From positions 1 through 24,186 of the forward strand of contig CAJWTF010000045.1 of NCBI GenBank assembly GCA_913046825.1: a DNA stretch of 24,186 nucleotides, written 5' to 3'. This DNA comes from an uncultured Rickettsiales bacterium (GTDB taxonomy: Bacteria; Pseudomonadota; Alphaproteobacteria; UBA8366). A program made the position numbers and the translations under genes. Below, in pieces: positions 6,801 to 15,192 of this stretch (the stretch's first letter is position 1; each line of letters opens with the position of its first letter). The notes under the pieces were generated by a model. The model did no database searches. It had not been told where the DNA came from and was given only the letters and a program-made list of their open reading frames with translations.

Positions 6801-8090
6801 CTATAGGGGTTTGAGTTTTACTGGTTGGCGTAGAAACAACGCCGCCACGACGGCCCAGGTCAGTGGAATTACGGCGAGTCCCAACAACATTGCATCGTAG
6901 TTACCTAAATAGTCCTTGGCGAAGCCAAGGGGCAGGGGGCCAACCGACGCACCGACAACACCGATCATCTGCCCCGTTCCCTGAATACTGCCCAGATAGG
7001 TGCGCCCGAAATATCGTGGCCACATAAACGTGTAATATGTCATGCTGACAGCATTTGCCATTCCGAACGCTAAGGCATACAGCACCGCTGACGCGATACC
7101 GGAAACCTGTGCCGCAATGACCAATGTTGTCGCCAGAACCAACAAGCCACCTGCAAACATACGCTCAGTCGGGAACCGGTCCAACATGCGACCCAGGGTC
7201 GGCATCATCGCGATCATGGTCACTGCAGATACGGCAAACGCAACCGTCGCGACTTCCGTATCCAAACCTTGATCCGAAAAAATAGAGACCTGGAAGAAAT
7301 GCAAAGTGGTCACCAGCATCGATAAAGTGAAAAGTCCGGCAGCCACGATATAGAAAGCCGGGGTTCTCAATGCCTCAGAAAGGGTAAAGTCGTTTTCATC
7401 ACCCTCTTCGGTAGCGGCTTGCGGCCCCTCGAGATCGGCAGGAATCGACACGCCATCTGGCCGTAACCCGACATCCTCTGGTTTGCTCACGACAAAGAAT
7501 AAGACCGGTGGCAGCAATAAGATCCATGTGGAAATGCCTAGCCACAACCAAGCTTCGCGCCAGCCAACCAAATCGATGAGCCACTTGGCGACCGTGGGAT
7601 GTACCGCCATCGAGATCGCAAAACCGAGCGCCATTAACCCCAGCGCAAATCCGCGCCGCAGACTAAACCATTGCGAAACCATATTGGAGGAACCCAGCAT
7701 CAACGACCCCTGTCCTAGGAACCGCAATGCGGCGAACCCCAGTGCGAGCCAGATCATGCCTCCGGCAAGCCCAAACGCGGCGCAACCGGCACCAAATACC
7801 AACGCCACGACCGCCAACATACGGCGTGCGCCCACACGATCAAGAAACCGGCCCATTAACGGCAGGCAAAAGGCCGCCACAAGCGTCGCCAGACCATACG
7901 CTGACGCCATTGCCGTTTGGGAGAGGCCGAGTTCAGCCGCAATGGGGCCGATAAAGACACTGAAGGTGTGGGACTGCGCGGGTCCGCTCGCGAAGATTCC
8001 GAGCATGGCGACCCAAACGATCACCCAGCCGTAAAACATCTGCTGGCTGACCCGCCGTACCAGCGAGGCTCTAAAGGGACTTTCGGACAT
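6801..8090 (-). CDS. MFS transporter, monocarboxylate/oxalate-formate antiporter-like
   Basis: This 429-residue inner-membrane carrier of the major facilitator superfamily has about twelve hydrophobic helices in two halves, joined by a charged cytoplasmic loop around residues 200-225 (acidic run near EEGDEND). The start resembles MCT/OFA-type members: YGWVIVWVAMLGIFASG near residues 20-36, and the loop-2 motif GRFLDRVGARRM (about 80-91). MCT/OFA carriers move small mono- or dicarboxylates with protons or by exchange. It sits between glutathione transferase and D-2-hydroxyacid dehydrogenase genes, 16 and 11 bases away, which supports a carboxylate substrate for the operon. GAGG lies five bases before the ATG. 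The superfamily is certain, and the substrate class is a context inference. Confidence 0.88.
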   Translation of the reverse strand: MSESPFRASLVRRVSQQMFYGWVIVWVAMLGIFASGPAQSHTFSVFIGPIAAELGLSQTAMASAYGLATLVAAFCLPLMGRFLDRVGARRMLAVVALVFGAGCAAFGLAGGMIWLALGFAALRFLGQGSLMLGSSNMVSQWFSLRRGFALGLMALGFAISMAVHPTVAKWLIDLVGWREAWLWLGISTWILLLPPVLFFVVSKPEDVGLRPDGVSIPADLEGPQAATEEGDENDFTLSEALRTPAFYIVAAGLFTLSMLVTTLHFFQVSIFSDQGLDTEVATVAFAVSAVTMIAMMPTLGRMLDRFPTERMFAGGLLVLATTLVIAAQVSGIASAVLYALAFGMANAVSMTYYTFMWPRYFGRTYLGSIQGTGQMIGVVGASVGPLPLGFAKDYLGNYDAMLLGLAVIPLTWAVVAALFLRQPVKLKPL

Positions 8091-8106
8091 AAGGCCTCAA
8101 GAGAAA

Positions 8107-8742
8107 CTACGAATCCGGATAGCAGACGGCGGAAGCAGTCTGATAGGCGGGGCGAGCAATGATGCTCTCTCTGTAGGAAATCAAGCTATCCGGCACCGGA
8201 CGGCCGTAGCGGATGGCCCAGGTCACGCAAGATATCAGCATGATGTCAGCGACGCTGAAAAACGATCCCAAGATAAATTTTCTCCCGTCACTAAGCTTCT
8301 GCTCGGGCACCTTGATTTGACGAGCAAAATATTCAGCGGCGCATTCCACTGCGACCGGCGCTTCGCCGTAAATCTCCGGCAGATCACCATGACGACGAAT
8401 GACATAGAGGCTGGTCGCATCCAATTCCATGGCGACGAAATAGCACCACTCGTCACAATGGGCCCGGTCAGCTGGATCATTGGGGATAAGCTGCCGACCG
8501 TCCCTTCCATAGGTTCGGCCGAGATAATGTATAATGGCGGCACTTTCGAAAAGCGTCAGTTCGCCGTCTTTGAAGACGGGAATCTTCTTACGCGGGCTAA
8601 TCCTCTGGAATTCCGGCGTGTCCATCGCAGGTGTGCGAGTACGAACTGGCTTGGTTTCATAGTCGAGCCCCAATTCGTGTAGCGCCCAATGGACGCGAAA
8701 GGCACGGGCCGACCCGATGCCCCAAACGATGCGTTGGTTCAT
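8107..8742 (-). CDS. Glutathione S-transferase family protein
   Basis: This 211-residue cytosolic GST-fold protein has an N-terminal thioredoxin-like domain (about 1-80) with the cis-proline segment KKIPVFKDGELTLFESAAII (53-72). The E-S pair there binds the glutathione gamma-glutamyl group. An all-helical C-terminal domain follows from about residue 90, with the usual FILGSFFSVADIMLIS segment. SAR near residue 11 occupies the place of the catalytic Ser/Cys in bacterial beta-type enzymes. Its ATG overlaps the stop of the preceding amidohydrolase gene as ATGA, so the two are probably translationally coupled. In catabolic operons GSTs can act as dehalogenases, beta-etherases or isomerases rather than in detoxification; which applies here cannot be told. 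Confidence 0.88.
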   Translation of the reverse strand: MNQRIVWGIGSARAFRVHWALHELGLDYETKPVRTRTPAMDTPEFQRISPRKKIPVFKDGELTLFESAAIIHYLGRTYGRDGRQLIPNDPADRAHCDEWCYFVAMELDATSLYVIRRHGDLPEIYGEAPVAVECAAEYFARQIKVPEQKLSDGRKFILGSFFSVADIMLISCVTWAIRYGRPVPDSLISYRESIIARPAYQTASAVCYPDS

Positions 8743-10427
8743 GCGGCCCGGCCGTTCCGCAAGACGCCGCCAGGCAAATTACCTTCGGGTGATATCGCAT
8801 CGGCGCCGTTCTCGCGCAGAATGGTGCCGTTGACGACGACCGCCCGCATACCGCGCTCCTTCGAGATCAACCGATCTGCGCCGCCGGGGAAATCGTAGAC
8901 ACGCTCCAGGCCATCAGCACCCACCGTCTCTGGATCAAAGACAGCGACATCCGCGGGGCGGCCTTCGGCCAACAGACCGCGGTCCATAATACCGGCGACC
9001 TCTGCCGGGCGTGAGGTTAGCATCCGGACGGCTTCTTCAATTGTGAAAGTTTGTTTTTCACGGACCCAACGACCGAGAAAATATGTCGGCTGGCACGCAT
9101 CACAGAGTTGGCTTGCATGAGCGCCCGCATCGGAGAGGCCAATCACCGTTGCCCCACTCTTCAACAGCGGCTCCACCTCCTCTTCGTTGTGGTTGGCGAC
9201 CGGCATCCGGAAACGCGTCTCGAGATCGGTCTCCAACGCCAGGTCCAACAATAGATCGGTTGGTTTCATGCCTCTCTCTCGGGCAACATCGGCCAGGACC
9301 TGTTCGTCGAGTTCTCCATTTTTTTGATGGTGCGAGATGACTGTCTTATCAAACGCTCCCTTGAATTCCTTGCGCGCACCATCGATCCGCGCCCGAAACG
9401 CCTCACGGAATTCCGGATCCGCGTAAATCTTCTTCTTGCCTTCAGCATCCGCGGCCGCAGCCGGCTTCATGACCGAGAATGGCTCGAAGAGGAAGGGTGC
9501 CCCCATCTGATACTCGAAATTGAGTGGGCGCGGCGTTACTTGAGGGAAGACGCGGTGCCCCTCGGCCACAATGGCTTCGGATTTCGCTAATTGTTCTTCG
9601 TGGTCACCTTTGCCCAATGCTAATCCCGCGAGCAAAGCCGTCCAGGTCACCGTGCAACCGCTCTCGCGCGCCAAGTCGGGATACTCGTCGATGAAAAGGT
9701 CCTTGCCCGCCGTCGCTGCGATCAGACCGCCACCGCTTTCACCGACAGCTTTTGCCATGCGAAATATCTCTTCGATCTCGCAGGCACGGCTCGGCACTGG
9801 GCGACCTTCATAGCCGACATGCGTCCCAGCGCGTGACGTGGCGAAACCAAGGGCTCCGTCTTTCATGCCTTGTTTGACGATTGTCCGCATTTCCTCGATT
9901 TCATCGTCCGTCGCGGCGCGTTCCGTGGCCGCCTCGCCCATGACGTACATGCGCAGCGGCGTGTGCCCGAGAAGCACCGCCATGTTGATGGCGGAGCCCC
10001 TTGCTTCGATTACGTCCAGATATTCTCCGAAAGTCTCGAAAGGCCAATCCTCACCCAATCCAGCCTGGAGAGCGGGCACGCTCATCCCTTCCACTTTCTC
10101 CAACGTGCGTATGATCATATCGCGATGGGCCGCACGGGTCGGAGCCACACCGAACCCGCAATTTCCGAGCACCGTTGTCGTCACACCATGCCAAGGAGAA
10201 ATTGACATCATGCGGTCCCAGATGATCTGAGCGTCGTAATGGGTATGGATATCGACAAATCCCGGCGACACTACGGCACCTTCCGCATCGATGGTGCGTT
10301 CCGCAGCGTCAGGCGCATCACCGAGCGCAACGATACGCCCATCCGAAATACCGACATCACCTCGATATCCCGCACTACCGCTACCATCGACAATCGCGCC
10401 GCCGACAATCTTCAGATCATAAGTCAT
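8739..10427 (-). CDS. Amidohydrolase of the D-aminoacylase (N-acyl-D-amino-acid deacylase) family
   Basis: This 562-residue metal-dependent hydrolase shows the family architecture: a small beta-sandwich formed by both ends (VVNGTILREN near the C terminus) around a TIM barrel. Metal-site motifs are GFVDIHTHYDAQ (57-67, ligands H61 and H63), the bridging cysteine in LGNCGFG (C90), and GLSDAGAH (D433, H437). True D-aminoacylases also carry histidine motifs of the type SHMR and SHLK in the middle of the barrel. Here that region reads LIAATAGKD (235-243) instead; the only His pair is HH at 365-366. It thus belongs to a divergent branch whose activity (deacylase, amidase or other C-N hydrolase) is uncertain. 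GGAG precedes the ATG by nine bases. It lies 22 bases after the amidohydrolase-2 gene and overlaps the GST gene. Confidence 0.86.
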   Translation of the reverse strand: MTYDLKIVGGAIVDGSGSAGYRGDVGISDGRIVALGDAPDAAERTIDAEGAVVSPGFVDIHTHYDAQIIWDRMMSISPWHGVTTTVLGNCGFGVAPTRAAHRDMIIRTLEKVEGMSVPALQAGLGEDWPFETFGEYLDVIEARGSAINMAVLLGHTPLRMYVMGEAATERAATDDEIEEMRTIVKQGMKDGALGFATSRAGTHVGYEGRPVPSRACEIEEIFRMAKAVGESGGGLIAATAGKDLFIDEYPDLARESGCTVTWTALLAGLALGKGDHEEQLAKSEAIVAEGHRVFPQVTPRPLNFEYQMGAPFLFEPFSVMKPAAAADAEGKKKIYADPEFREAFRARIDGARKEFKGAFDKTVISHHQKNGELDEQVLADVARERGMKPTDLLLDLALETDLETRFRMPVANHNEEEVEPLLKSGATVIGLSDAGAHASQLCDACQPTYFLGRWVREKQTFTIEEAVRMLTSRPAEVAGIMDRGLLAEGRPADVAVFDPETVGADGLERVYDFPGGADRLISKERGMRAVVVNGTILRENGADAISPEGNLPGGVLRNGRAA

Positions 10428-10449
10428 ATCGCACTCTCCGCTTCAGCGG

Positions 10450-11553
10450 TTACTGGACATTCAAACCATATAATTCGGACACGTTATCATGGAGAATGCG
10501 ATCACATTCCCATTCACTCATGTCGGCCGTATGTTCGGCCAACAGCGCCTGACTATTCGGCCATGTAGCGTCGCTATGGGGAAAATCATTCGCCCACATG
10601 AGGCGTTCCACATTCATAAAGTCGCGTAATTGGAACGCCGTCCAGTCGTCTTGGAACGTCATATAGACGTTCTCTTTGAAATACTCGCTCGGGAGACGAT
10701 CCAGCTCGTCACATTTCATCCAATATCGGTGATACTTGTAAGCGTGGTCCATTCGATACATGAAGTGTGGTGCCCAACCGGCATCTGCTTCGACACAAAC
10801 GAGTTTCAATTTCGGATGCCGCTCGAATACACCACCGAATATAAACGTGCCGATAATATCTTGGTTTCCTCGGATTATGGACTGAAATCCATTAATCTTC
10901 GGGCCACGATAGGTACGCATTTCATCTTTTCCCGAAGTCAGGATGTGGAAACAGATTGGCATTCCCATATCAACAACCGCTTCGAAAAACGGATCATAAT
11001 CGCGATGATGGTAATCCTCATGCCCAGGCTGACCAACAAGCATGACGCCCTTAAAGCCCATCTCCTTAGCCCGGCGAACTTCCTCAATACCGGAGGCAGG
11101 CGTTTCCATGGTAATCTGTGGCATCCCGAATAATCGGTTTGGTAGCCCTTCACAGAATTCCAGCAGCCAGCGGTTATAAGCATCAAAGCAAGCGCGTTTA
11201 TATCCAAAGTCCGGGTGGTTGCTAAGCATCATGCCCACCGACGGATAAATTATTTCCGCCGCAACGCCGTCGCGGTCCTGATCGGCCGCCCGTGCTTTTG
11301 GATCCCAACCGCCACGATGCAATTTATCAAACACAGCACCTTTGGTACTCAGTTCCGACGGCGCTTTTCCCGCCGCCGCGACGAGGCTCAAAGGAATCGC
11401 GATATCGATACCATCGATGACATAGATTTCGCCGCGCTTCGGGTCGTCGACCACGTGTGGCGCGATGTCCTTATATTTCGCGTCGATATAATCGATGTAA
11501 CAGTTGGGCGGCTCGGTGATGTGAGAATCCGCAGAAATCGGGCGCTTGGCCAT
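10450..11553 (-). CDS. Amidohydrolase-2 (ACMSD-like) metal-dependent TIM-barrel hydrolase
   Basis: This 367-residue protein belongs to the amidohydrolase-2 family, relatives of aminocarboxymuconate semialdehyde decarboxylase, which hydrolyse or decarboxylate small carboxylic or aromatic acids using a divalent metal. The first-strand motif is SADSHITEP (7-15), with H11 and E14 in place of the classical H-x-H. H203 lies in CFHILTSG, and the last-strand aspartate is in WANDFPHSDATWP (D323). The length is usual for the family. It is the first gene of the six-gene minus-strand operon, with GGGGAG upstream of its ATG and a 118-base divergent spacer to the SDR gene. Being first and followed by a second amidohydrolase, it may catalyse an early ring or carboxyl-removing step. 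The substrate is unknown. Confidence 0.88.
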   Translation of the reverse strand: MAKRPISADSHITEPPNCYIDYIDAKYKDIAPHVVDDPKRGEIYVIDGIDIAIPLSLVAAAGKAPSELSTKGAVFDKLHRGGWDPKARAADQDRDGVAAEIIYPSVGMMLSNHPDFGYKRACFDAYNRWLLEFCEGLPNRLFGMPQITMETPASGIEEVRRAKEMGFKGVMLVGQPGHEDYHHRDYDPFFEAVVDMGMPICFHILTSGKDEMRTYRGPKINGFQSIIRGNQDIIGTFIFGGVFERHPKLKLVCVEADAGWAPHFMYRMDHAYKYHRYWMKCDELDRLPSEYFKENVYMTFQDDWTAFQLRDFMNVERLMWANDFPHSDATWPNSQALLAEHTADMSEWECDRILHDNVSELYGLNVQ

Positions 11554-11654
11554 GGTGTTTTTGCTCCCCTGTAAGGGTTTTGGCGTGTCAGACGAGGAAT
11601 TTAGAGCGGTTGCCCCAGAAGTCCGGCCCCATACCTAATCTTCGGGAAGAGAAA

Positions 11655-11671
11655 TTTTAGAGGACCTAAAA
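11655..11671 (+). promoter_or_regulatory. Ribosome binding site in a small hairpin before the second SDR gene
   Basis: TTTTAG (11655-11660) and CTAAAA (11666-11671) can pair around the loop AGGAC, which holds most of the AGAGGA Shine-Dalgarno sequence seven bases before the ATG. The stem is AU-rich and weak, so the site is probably accessible. It decides the start at 11672. Confidence 0.35.
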
Positions 11672-12433
11672 ATGCGGTTAAAAGATCGTGTCGCCATCGT
11701 CACTGGGGGTGGTAGCGGATTGGGCGCGGGAATCGCCAAAAGGTTCGCAGAAGAAGGTGCCAGTGTGGTCCTCGCAGATATCAACGGCGACAACGCGGAG
11801 ACGGTTGCCGAGAAAATTCGCAAGGGTCAAACGAAGGCTATTGCGCATCAATTGGACGTCACGGATTACGACGCGGCAGGCGTGCTTGTCGCGCGCACGG
11901 TCGAAGAATTCGGCACCGTCGACATACTAGTAAACAGCGCCGGCACCAGTAAGCACATGACTTTCCTGGATGCGGAACCGAGCGAATTCAAACAAATCAT
12001 GGCGGTTAATCTGGAAGGCACCATGTTTTGCGGCCAACATGCGGGCCGGGTCATGGTCGATAAAGGTTATGGCCGGATCGTCAATATCGCATCGATTTCA
12101 GGCGAACGCGCGGGAGTCGGGCGAACCGGCTACGGTGTTTCCAAGTTCGCGGTGATCGGATTGACCAAACAAATGGCGCTGGAACTCGGATCCCAAGGTG
12201 TCACCGTCAACGCTGTCGGCCCGGGGCCCGTGGATACACCGCTCACCGCGGTTGCCCACTCCGATGCCACCCGGCAGGCGTATCTGGATCTCATCCCTCT
12301 AGGCCGCTATGGCAAGGTCGAGGAGATGGCGGATGCGGCAACCTATCTTGCCGGCGAGCAGGCTGCTTACGTAAATGGACACATACTGTTCGTCGACGGC
12401 GGCTTCGTTTCTGTAGGCATCCAAAAAGAATAG
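11672..12433 (+). CDS. Short-chain dehydrogenase/reductase (FabG-like)
   Basis: This 253-residue classical SDR carries TGGGSGLG at 11-18, NSAG at 88-91, S141 in NIASISG, and Y154-x-x-x-K158 in GYGVSK. D36, at the end of the second strand (VLADIN), points to NAD(H) rather than NADP(H). The C-terminal ILFVDGGF is standard. It resembles 3-oxoacyl reductase/3-hydroxyacyl dehydrogenase types used in catabolic routes. The gene is monocistronic: divergent from the amidohydrolase operon (118 bases) and convergent with the molybdopterin subunit gene. AGAGGA lies seven bases before the ATG. It could supply the dehydrogenation step for alcohols made by the neighbouring hydrolases or dioxygenases. The substrate is unknown. 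Confidence 0.9.
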   Translation: MRLKDRVAIVTGGGSGLGAGIAKRFAEEGASVVLADINGDNAETVAEKIRKGQTKAIAHQLDVTDYDAAGVLVARTVEEFGTVDILVNSAGTSKHMTFLDAEPSEFKQIMAVNLEGTMFCGQHAGRVMVDKGYGRIVNIASISGERAGVGRTGYGVSKFAVIGLTKQMALELGSQGVTVNAVGPGPVDTPLTAVAHSDATRQAYLDLIPLGRYGKVEEMADAATYLAGEQAAYVNGHILFVDGGFVSVGIQKE

Positions 12434-12452
12434 CGATTGCCAGCATCATCAA

Positions 12453-12479
12453 AAGGCCCCGTCGCCTGGACGGAGCCTT
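12453..12479 (+). terminator. Hairpin after the second SDR gene, possible terminator
   Basis: AAGGCCCCGTC and GACGGAGCCTT pair over 11 bases with one mismatch around the loop GCCTG, starting 19 bases after the SDR stop. No run of T follows directly (only CTTTTC about 10 bases on), so it may be a weak or factor-assisted terminator. The rest of 12434-12702 shows no gene. Confidence 0.45.
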
Positions 12480-12702
12480 CCCTGTGTGGGCTTTTCTCAA
12501 GCCTCCCGATCAAAGACCGGGTGTGTTTTTGATAGCTCGAATATTTAGCCCGTCAGGATCAAGATTTGTGGCGCCTCTTCTCTAACTCAACGGAATAATA
12601 ATAACCGAAATCGGAAGCATTTTCTATCTAGTATGTTGAGCGTAAGACATGGTGCGACGGAGGTTTGACCTCGCCTCCTTCATAAATAAATTTTCTCAGC
12701 CA

Positions 12703-15054
12703 CTAAACCTCGTTCAACACTTTCCATATCCGCTCCGACGTTGCGGGCATATCGATATGATCGATCCCATTCTCACGGTTCAGCGCGTCGACAATGGCGT
12801 TCATCACCGCCGGCAGTGCGCCGGTGGTCCCCGCCTCACCGCAGCCTTTCGCACCGAGTGGATTGGTCGTTGCGGGGACAGGATGTGAACCAAATTCGAA
12901 ATGCGGGACATTATCCGCGCGCGGCATTGTATAATCCATGTAGGAACCGGCGATAAGCTGACCCACGTCGTCATAGACTGTATTCTCCATCAGCGCTTGC
13001 CCCATACCTTGAACCACGCCGCCGTGAACTTGTCCTTCAACCAGCATCGGATTGATTAAAGTGCCGAAATCATCCACCACCGAATAACGGACGACTTCAA
13101 CTTCACCGGTATCTGGTTCGATTTCTATTTCCGCTACATGGCAGCCGTTCGGAAAGGCCGATGGCGGCGTTTCTTCCTTTAGCAGGGCGTCCAACCCTTG
13201 CGGCAAATCTTTCGGTAGCGTCCCTTTCGATTTCATCGATCGCACTTCTTCAGACAACGACATGATGTCAATCGAGCGATCGGTTCCAGCAATCCGGAAA
13301 GTTCCTTTCTCGAACTCAATATCCGCCTCCGATGCTTCCAAGACATGCGCAGAGAGCTTGCGGCCATTCTCGATAACCATCTCAGAGGCGTGCACCAGTA
13401 AAGTTCCCGCCGCGATGACTGTTTTCGAGCCTCCGGTCCCTCCACCCGCGATCAGTTGATCGCTATCCCCTTGAATGAGGTCCAAGCGATCGAAAGGAAT
13501 GCCGGTTGCCGTGTGGACTATCTGCGCAAACGTGGAATGGTGGCCTTGGCCGTAATTGAGCGACCCGGATACCATTGTCACGGACCCGTCATCGTTGAAG
13601 CGAAGTTCTCCCATCTCGGTTGCTTGCGGTCCGGTCACCTCGAGATAGGCAGCCAGGCCCAAACCTCTAATCTTTCCGCGTGCTTCGGACTCCGCTCGTC
13701 GGATGTCAAAACCATCCCAATCGGCAGCCTTTAATCCAGATTCGAAAACGGCCGGAAAATCGCCGGAATCATACGTCAGCTCAGAGACCGCATCGAAGGG
13801 AATTTCCGCCGGCGTAATCATATTGCGGCGACGAATCTCACGCCGGTCGAGCCCCAACTCGCGGGCCGCGGTATCCATCATGCGCTCGACATAATAGGCA
13901 CCTTCCGGACGACCCGCCCCCCGATAAGCGCCAATCGGCGTCGTGTTAGTGAACCGCGCGAAAGTATGCGCATGGAACTTTGTAATGCGATAGACACCTG
14001 GGAAATTTCGCGCCACGTTTCGCGTGTGCATCGACGGGCCAACGCCCGTGAGATAGGCCCCCACATTGCACTGCACTTCAACGCGGCCCGCCAAAATATG
14101 ACCCTCCGCGTCGAATGCCAGCGTAGCCTCGGCCCAACTGTCGCGGCCATGCTGATCGGAAACCATGCTACCGCTGCGGTCGTCGCACCACCTGACCGGC
14201 CGGCCGAGTTCCTTCGCCGCCAAGAACAATGGTGGGTACTCCGGATAGGGCGCTCCCTTCATGCCGAACGATCCGCCGACATCATTGGTGAAGACATGCA
14301 TCTTCTCACGTTCCACACCCATGACATTGGCAAGACCACCAGTCAGCCCAAACACTCCTTGGCTCGGTGCATGCAAAGTGTAGCGGTCTGTCGCCGGATC
14401 GAATTCAGCAATCGCCGCGCGCGGTTCCATCGCAGAGACATGGACTCGGTTGTTCCGCAGGCGTAATTTTGTCACGTGGTGGGCAGCCGCTATCGCCGCC
14501 TCCACCGCCGGGCGGTCGCCATATTCCCAATCAAGACAGGTGTTCTTCGCAGCTTCATCGTGCAGCAAAGGCGCACTCTCTTCGGCGGCTGTGACACAAT
14601 CCGTCACGCTCCCCAATTCCTCTACCTCAAGCTCGATCAGTTCCGAGGCATCTCGCGCTTGGCTTAATGTCTCGGCAACCACCATGGCCACGGCTTCGCC
14701 CATAAAGCGAATTCGATCGACAGCCAACGACGGGCGCGGCGGTTTGATCATCGGCGAGCCGTCCCGGTTTTTAACCGGCAAGGCGCAAGGAAGCGGTTTT
14801 ACGCCTGCGCTTTCCAATTCGGCGGCCGTCATAATGGTCAGGACACCGGGCGCGTTTTTGGCCGCACTTACATCGAGATACGTGATTTTCGCGTGCGCAT
14901 ACGGCGACCGGAAGACATAGGCATAAGCCTGCCCATCCAAATTTATATCATCGGTAAACTTGCCCAAACCCTGCAACAAACGGGGGTCTTCCGCGCGTGT
15001 GACGGATTGGCCGATAGCATATTTTTCAAATGAATCATCTAAAGCTGCAGACAA
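12703..15054 (-). CDS. Molybdopterin-binding large subunit, xanthine dehydrogenase/form II CoxL family
   Basis: This 783-residue protein matches the large subunit of molybdenum hydroxylases, whose Mo-cytosine-dinucleotide site hydroxylates aldehydes, purines, aromatic N-heterocycles or similar compounds with water. Motifs seen are NDVGGSFGMKG (257-267), AYRGAGR (376-382), GQGHHSTFAQI (502-512), and GAKGCGEAGTTG (734-745) with E740 as the expected catalytic base. AYRGAGR is the form II signature; true CO dehydrogenase has AYRCSFR, so CO oxidation is not supported. The start is TTG at 15054, with AAGGAG eight bases upstream. The FAD-binding medium and 2Fe-2S small subunits, usually in the same operon, are absent on both sides, so this is an orphan that must borrow partners or is non-functional. 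The reading frame is intact. Confidence 0.9.
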   Translation of the reverse strand: MSAALDDSFEKYAIGQSVTRAEDPRLLQGLGKFTDDINLDGQAYAYVFRSPYAHAKITYLDVSAAKNAPGVLTIMTAAELESAGVKPLPCALPVKNRDGSPMIKPPRPSLAVDRIRFMGEAVAMVVAETLSQARDASELIELEVEELGSVTDCVTAAEESAPLLHDEAAKNTCLDWEYGDRPAVEAAIAAAHHVTKLRLRNNRVHVSAMEPRAAIAEFDPATDRYTLHAPSQGVFGLTGGLANVMGVEREKMHVFTNDVGGSFGMKGAPYPEYPPLFLAAKELGRPVRWCDDRSGSMVSDQHGRDSWAEATLAFDAEGHILAGRVEVQCNVGAYLTGVGPSMHTRNVARNFPGVYRITKFHAHTFARFTNTTPIGAYRGAGRPEGAYYVERMMDTAARELGLDRREIRRRNMITPAEIPFDAVSELTYDSGDFPAVFESGLKAADWDGFDIRRAESEARGKIRGLGLAAYLEVTGPQATEMGELRFNDDGSVTMVSGSLNYGQGHHSTFAQIVHTATGIPFDRLDLIQGDSDQLIAGGGTGGSKTVIAAGTLLVHASEMVIENGRKLSAHVLEASEADIEFEKGTFRIAGTDRSIDIMSLSEEVRSMKSKGTLPKDLPQGLDALLKEETPPSAFPNGCHVAEIEIEPDTGEVEVVRYSVVDDFGTLINPMLVEGQVHGGVVQGMGQALMENTVYDDVGQLIAGSYMDYTMPRADNVPHFEFGSHPVPATTNPLGAKGCGEAGTTGALPAVMNAIVDALNRENGIDHIDMPATSERIWKVLNEV

Positions 15055-15062
15055 ATCTTTTG

Positions 15063-15068
15063 CTCCTT
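15063..15068 (-). promoter_or_regulatory. Ribosome binding site deciding a TTG start
   Basis: AAGGAG on the minus strand lies eight bases before the TTG at 15054 of the molybdopterin subunit gene. No ATG is available nearby in frame, so this site supports the TTG as the true start. Confidence 0.65.
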
Positions 15069-15192
15069 AAGGATAAGTGCCGATTCTTAGCGTTGAGTAT
15101 CACAAATTAGTCAATGACATACGATTTGCCAAAGCTACATTCCAACTCCATTTGGACTACACCTCTTTTATCAAGAGCTGTAGGATATGGCG

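Noticed and set aside
7483..8034. 183-residue plus-strand frame across the first MFS gene
   Set aside because: It is antisense to transmembrane helices, and its Asn/Pro/Ala-rich composition is an artefact of that.
13966..14466. 166-residue plus-strand frame inside the molybdopterin subunit gene
   Set aside because: It is antisense to a clearly conserved gene, and the protein is His/Arg-rich and low in recognisable motifs: a shadow frame.
12703..15054. Aerobic CO dehydrogenase (CoxL)
   Set aside because: The active-site loop is AYRGAGR, the form II signature, not AYRCSFR of true CO dehydrogenase, and CoxM/CoxS partners are absent.
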